Source: Planctomycetaceae bacterium (lineage in GTDB: Bacteria > Planctomycetota > Planctomycetia > Pirellulales > Pirellulaceae). Taken from it: a stretch of 26,098 bases of DNA. This document shows, piece by piece, positions 23,546 through 26,098 of this stretch. Each line of letters begins with the position of its first letter. The first letter of the stretch is position 1. The translations under genes and the position numbers were made by a program. The DNA is taken from NCBI GenBank assembly GCA_018658605.1, contig JABHUV010000326.1:1-26098 (forward strand), in the 5' to 3' direction. The notes under the pieces were generated by a model. That model searched no databases, had not been told where the DNA came from, and saw only the letters and a list, made by a program, of their open reading frames with translations.

Positions 23546-24283
23546 ATGCTCACCGACCAACAATTCAAACAGTTCCAGCAAGACGGCCATTTGACGGTTG
23601 ATGAATTTTTTACCGTCGATCAAATCGAATCGGCGCTCAAAGACATTGACATTTGGAGCCAAACCATTTGCGACCACCTTAGCGACGAAGAAAAAAATTG
23701 GTATTTAGAGAAAGATGCTGGCGCAGACGCGCCGCTTAGAAAACTCGACAACCCAGTTTTCCATCGGCCTGTATTTCAGCAATTAGCACGAGTTCCTCAA
23801 ATAAAACAGGTCATTGAACAGCTCATTGGACCTAATATATGTATTTTCTTTAGCCAAGTCTTTATGAAGCCAGCACACCACGGTGGCCCCAAACCCATTC
23901 ACCAAGACAATTATTACTTTGATCCGACAGATCACCAACGACAAGTCACGTTGTGGGTCGCACTCGACGCAGCTACCACCGATAACGGATGTCTATTTTT
24001 CGCTAACGGTAGTCACCACGCAGGAGTCGTCAATCACATCGCTCCCCCGAATGAGCCATTTAATCTCCAAGTTCCTGGTAACGTAGCACAACAGTATAAA
24101 ATGACCGCCGCGCCAGTCGCAAAGGGAGGTATTTCCATCCATCATGGCAACGTATTCCATCAGTCCTCTGCCAATCGCAGTGACTTTCCCCGCCGCGCAG
24201 TTGCTATGCATTTTCTCCCACAAGGCATGCAACTACTCAATCCTACACTATCCTATGATGACGATATTAGGTTCAACCTATAA
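23546..24283 (+). CDS. Phytanoyl-CoA dioxygenase (PhyH) family protein
   Basis: A non-haem Fe(II)/2-oxoglutarate-dependent oxygenase of the PhyH family, 245 aa. Seen: iron ligands H119-x-D121 in KPIHQDNYYF, and distal H205 in HHGNVFHQSSANRSDFPRRAV with Arg217 placed to bind 2-oxoglutarate; GCLFFANGSHHAG (148-160) is the usual strand between them. The ATG at 23546 gives MLTDQQFKQFQQDGHLTVDEFF, the typical start of this family; an upstream in-frame ATG at 23450 would overlap the 3' end of trhO and add 32 unrelated residues, so I reject it. Substrate unknown: relatives hydroxylate lipids, ectoine or small metabolites. No strong ribosome site; probably translated from the RidA-trhO transcript. 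Confidence 0.92.
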   Translation: MLTDQQFKQFQQDGHLTVDEFFTVDQIESALKDIDIWSQTICDHLSDEEKNWYLEKDAGADAPLRKLDNPVFHRPVFQQLARVPQIKQVIEQLIGPNICIFFSQVFMKPAHHGGPKPIHQDNYYFDPTDHQRQVTLWVALDAATTDNGCLFFANGSHHAGVVNHIAPPNEPFNLQVPGNVAQQYKMTAAPVAKGGISIHHGNVFHQSSANRSDFPRRAVAMHFLPQGMQLLNPTLSYDDDIRFNL

Positions 24284-24299
24284 CTTTCGCCAACGATGG

Positions 24300-25109
24300 C
24301 TACGATCGTGTGATTTTCAGCAACATTCCTGGCAAAAAGAGATTCTCTAAGCCGTCCAATTCACGCTCGTCAAGCTTCTCGACTTGCAAACCATGCCGCT
24401 CTGCGCGGCGATAGATTTCTCGAATCGCGGTCACACATCCATACGCTAAATAGGCTTCCCCGTTAGCCGTCAAATGTTGATCTAAGCCTGCCAGAATAGA
24501 TTCGAGTAGTTCAAACTGCGTATCGATAAACGCATAATCCGCAATCTTTTGAACTTCACCATCTTCCCACGGTGGATTGGAAATAATGACATCGAATTGT
24601 TCACTACTGGCGATCACCGTAAACGCCCCTGAATTGTCAGCATCTACCAAACGTACATCGAATTTTTCAGTCGGACTCGGGATATCCAACTGAAAACAAT
24701 TGTATTGTGCATTGGCTACAGCCTGTGGATTGATATCAGTTGCTACCACTGCGCGGGCACCTGCCTGCAAGCAACATAAGGAAATCAAACCTGTTCCAGT
24801 GCCAATCTCAAGGACTCGCTTGTCTCGAACAAAATTCGTCTCTCGAATCAACTTCCGCAAACTGACAGAATCTTCTGCTTCCCAAAACACTGTTGCAAAT
24901 TGCACAATGTCTTTATCAAAATCTTCGACCTGCCACCGACCAATGACCTCAACGCTCGTCCCTACCGGTAACGACTGCTTTACTGTTGGAGCCGCGGAAG
25001 TGTCGGATGAATCGACCGTTGTTGTCGGTTCATGGCACGCTGGAACTAGTCCAATAAGAGCCGCAACCACCACCAATGGCCAATTCTTCATCCGTATATT
25101 TATTGTCAT
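24300..25109 (-). CDS. SAM-dependent methyltransferase with N-terminal lipoprotein-like signal
   Basis: A 269-aa class I methyltransferase. Seen: SAM-binding motif I VLEIGTGTG (99-107), acidic D125 in ATDINPQAV, and NPPW (178-181), the motif of enzymes that methylate amide or amine nitrogens (N6-adenine, PrmC-type glutamine, rRNA guanine). The catalytic core spans about 65-265. Odd: residues 7-25 (MKNWPLVVVAALIGLVPAC) form a basic n-region, hydrophobic core and lipobox-like VPAC, followed by a Ser/Thr/Pro-rich linker, as in lipoproteins. No internal in-frame ATG, and no GTG or TTG that I found near the linker, would remove it. SAM is not expected outside the cytoplasm. The ATG overlaps the sulfatase stop (ATGA), so translation is coupled. 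Substrate unknown. Confidence 0.88.
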   Translation of the reverse strand: MTINIRMKNWPLVVVAALIGLVPACHEPTTTVDSSDTSAAPTVKQSLPVGTSVEVIGRWQVEDFDKDIVQFATVFWEAEDSVSLRKLIRETNFVRDKRVLEIGTGTGLISLCCLQAGARAVVATDINPQAVANAQYNCFQLDIPSPTEKFDVRLVDADNSGAFTVIASSEQFDVIISNPPWEDGEVQKIADYAFIDTQFELLESILAGLDQHLTANGEAYLAYGCVTAIREIYRRAERHGLQVEKLDERELDGLENLFLPGMLLKITRS

Positions 25110-26098
25110 TCGGTTTGTAATATTCTCTGAAACATCAACAATCTGAATTCAATTCCTCCGTCGCCAGGCATTTCCGGAACGGTCAATGTCAACTCACCTG
25201 CTCCAGCTTTCAAGTCTATTTCACCAAGTTCGATCTGCTTGAAGAATTTCACATAAGATTCGGCACGTACCACTCGATCTTCTTTCGCTCCGACTTCCGG
25301 TGGATCATGAGCTTCAGTGATCTTTCGTGAAATAGTCGACTGATTAAATTTCAATTGAACCCGACAGCCTACATTTTCTTCTTTGCATGTGTAATGCAAG
25401 AAGACACGGTATCGTCCTGAATGTTGAACCTGAGCCGGCCATGTAATCTTGTCATTAGCACTGGTCCAGTTCAGGAAGTACGAACAGTTCGGGAATTTGT
25501 TGGAGCGGATGATATTCCCGTGAGCGGTGCCATCGCGAGCTGGAACCTGAGTCCAGCGATAGTCTTTATGGCATATTACGAACGGACGTCCGTCATTAGT
25601 GGTGTTGTAATCCCGTAATGCGTCTGCTTTGAAGTCGACAACAGCCTGGTTCAGTAGTTTCGCGATTTCAGGTTGTTGGTCAATGATGTTCTTGTCCTGA
25701 CGCGGGTCCTTTGTGATGTCGTAGAGACGGCCCACATTGTCCAGACGATACTGTTGATTGCGAGCACTGATTTTGCCTTTCCAGGCATTAATGATAATTC
25801 GGTTGTTATGTTCATTTTGTGGATCAGCAATCCATGAGGATACATCTATGCCATCGAGCGGCTTTTCACCAATCAGATTAATGCCGGCCATATTAGTTAG
25901 CGTAGGGAGGAGGTCGGTGACGGAAGCAATTTGAGTCACAAACGTATCAGGCTTGATCTTTCCGGGCCAACTGATTAACAGTGGTGAGCGACAGCCTCCT
26001 TCGTCCGTGGAGCCTTTTCGACCTCGCATCTCATCATTCCAACGACTCCCGTTAGGACCGTTGTCATGAAAAAAGACGACGATCGTGTTATCAGCGAC
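25106..26098 (-). CDS. Sulfatase, C-terminal part (N-terminus outside window)
   Basis: The last 330 residues of an alkaline-phosphatase-superfamily sulfatase; the frame is open to the right edge. Seen (fragment numbering): FFHDNGPNGSRW (9-20), whose Asp-Asn belongs to the metal site, and RGRKGSTDEGG (25-35) with the Lys and EGG loop of sulfatases, LLISWPGKI, DLLPTLTNMAGI and DGIDVSSWI (82-90), then LYDITKDPRQDKNII. From about residue 170 a separate beta-rich domain follows, with ITWPAQVQHSGRYRVFLHYTC (218-238), TEAHDPPEVG (261-270) and a C-terminal ELTLTVPEMPG; I know such tails from planctomycete sulfatases, probably binding carbohydrate. The formylglycine-forming Cys/Ser motif and any signal peptide lie outside. 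Known role: desulfation of sulfated polysaccharides. Upstream of and overlapping the methyltransferase gene. Confidence 0.94.
   Translation of the reverse strand, partial: VADNTIVVFFHDNGPNGSRWNDEMRGRKGSTDEGGCRSPLLISWPGKIKPDTFVTQIASVTDLLPTLTNMAGINLIGEKPLDGIDVSSWIADPQNEHNNRIIINAWKGKISARNQQYRLDNVGRLYDITKDPRQDKNIIDQQPEIAKLLNQAVVDFKADALRDYNTTNDGRPFVICHKDYRWTQVPARDGTAHGNIIRSNKFPNCSYFLNWTSANDKITWPAQVQHSGRYRVFLHYTCKEENVGCRVQLKFNQSTISRKITEAHDPPEVGAKEDRVVRAESYVKFFKQIELGEIDLKAGAGELTLTVPEMPGDGGIEFRLLMFQRILQTE

Overview
The window looks like a chromosomal stretch from a planctomycete (Planctomycetota, plausibly a marine Pirellulales-type lineage with fairly low GC, which I judge by eye to be in the mid-40s percent). 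The evidence is the combination of a DUF1549/DUF1553 protein with a CxxCH haem motif, a Tat-exported DUF1501 protein, a WD40 protein, a Tat-type Gfo/Idh/MocA oxidoreductase, a leucine-rich-repeat lipoprotein, a formylglycine-type sulfatase and two exported hypothetical proteins whose sequence style I associate with planctomycetes. I see no tRNA, rRNA, CRISPR array, insertion sequence or phage gene.

Layout. 1-579 (-) is the 5' part of a zinc-ribbon/single-TM/Gly-Met-rich protein that runs off the left edge. An AT-rich divergent gap (580-1081) separates it from an SDR oxidoreductase (1082-1822, +). Next is a three-gene minus-strand cassette, transcribed in the order DUF1549/DUF1553 (4296-5894), DUF1501 (2942-4225), WD40 (1877-2887), possibly headed by a small membrane ORF (5922-6125). 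Plus-strand rpsD and lpd follow as a pair (6294-8372). A divergent pair of exported hypotheticals occupies 8446-10991. leuS (-) and map (+) are divergent housekeeping genes (11018-14886). A very large minus-strand gene (14933-18868) encodes an LplT-like MFS carrier with a PDZ-like insert, fused to a PlsC acyltransferase and an acyl-ACP/CoA ligase. A small two-TM protein and an LRR lipoprotein follow (+), then a Gfo/Idh/MocA oxidoreductase (-), a plus-strand run of a RidA-like protein, TrhO and a phytanoyl-CoA-dioxygenase-like enzyme, and finally a minus-strand sulfatase (cut by the right edge) whose stop overlaps the start of a methyltransferase bearing a lipoprotein-type signal.

How the genes work together. 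Three themes appear: translation and protein maturation (rpsD, leuS, map, trhO); envelope and lipid turnover (the Aas-like fusion); and the exported, surface-oriented planctomycete repertoire (DUF1549/DUF1501, Gfo/Idh/MocA, LRR, sulfatase). No single multi-gene system stands out as certainly new. The best candidates for novelty are the PDZ-like domain inserted in the outward-facing loop of the lysophospholipid-carrier part of the Aas fusion, and the apparently exported SAM methyltransferase translationally coupled to a sulfatase. Several starts were moved from the longest possible reading frame on the basis of Shine-Dalgarno position or family N-termini (DUF1549/DUF1553, the SH3-like protein, leuS, the dioxygenase).
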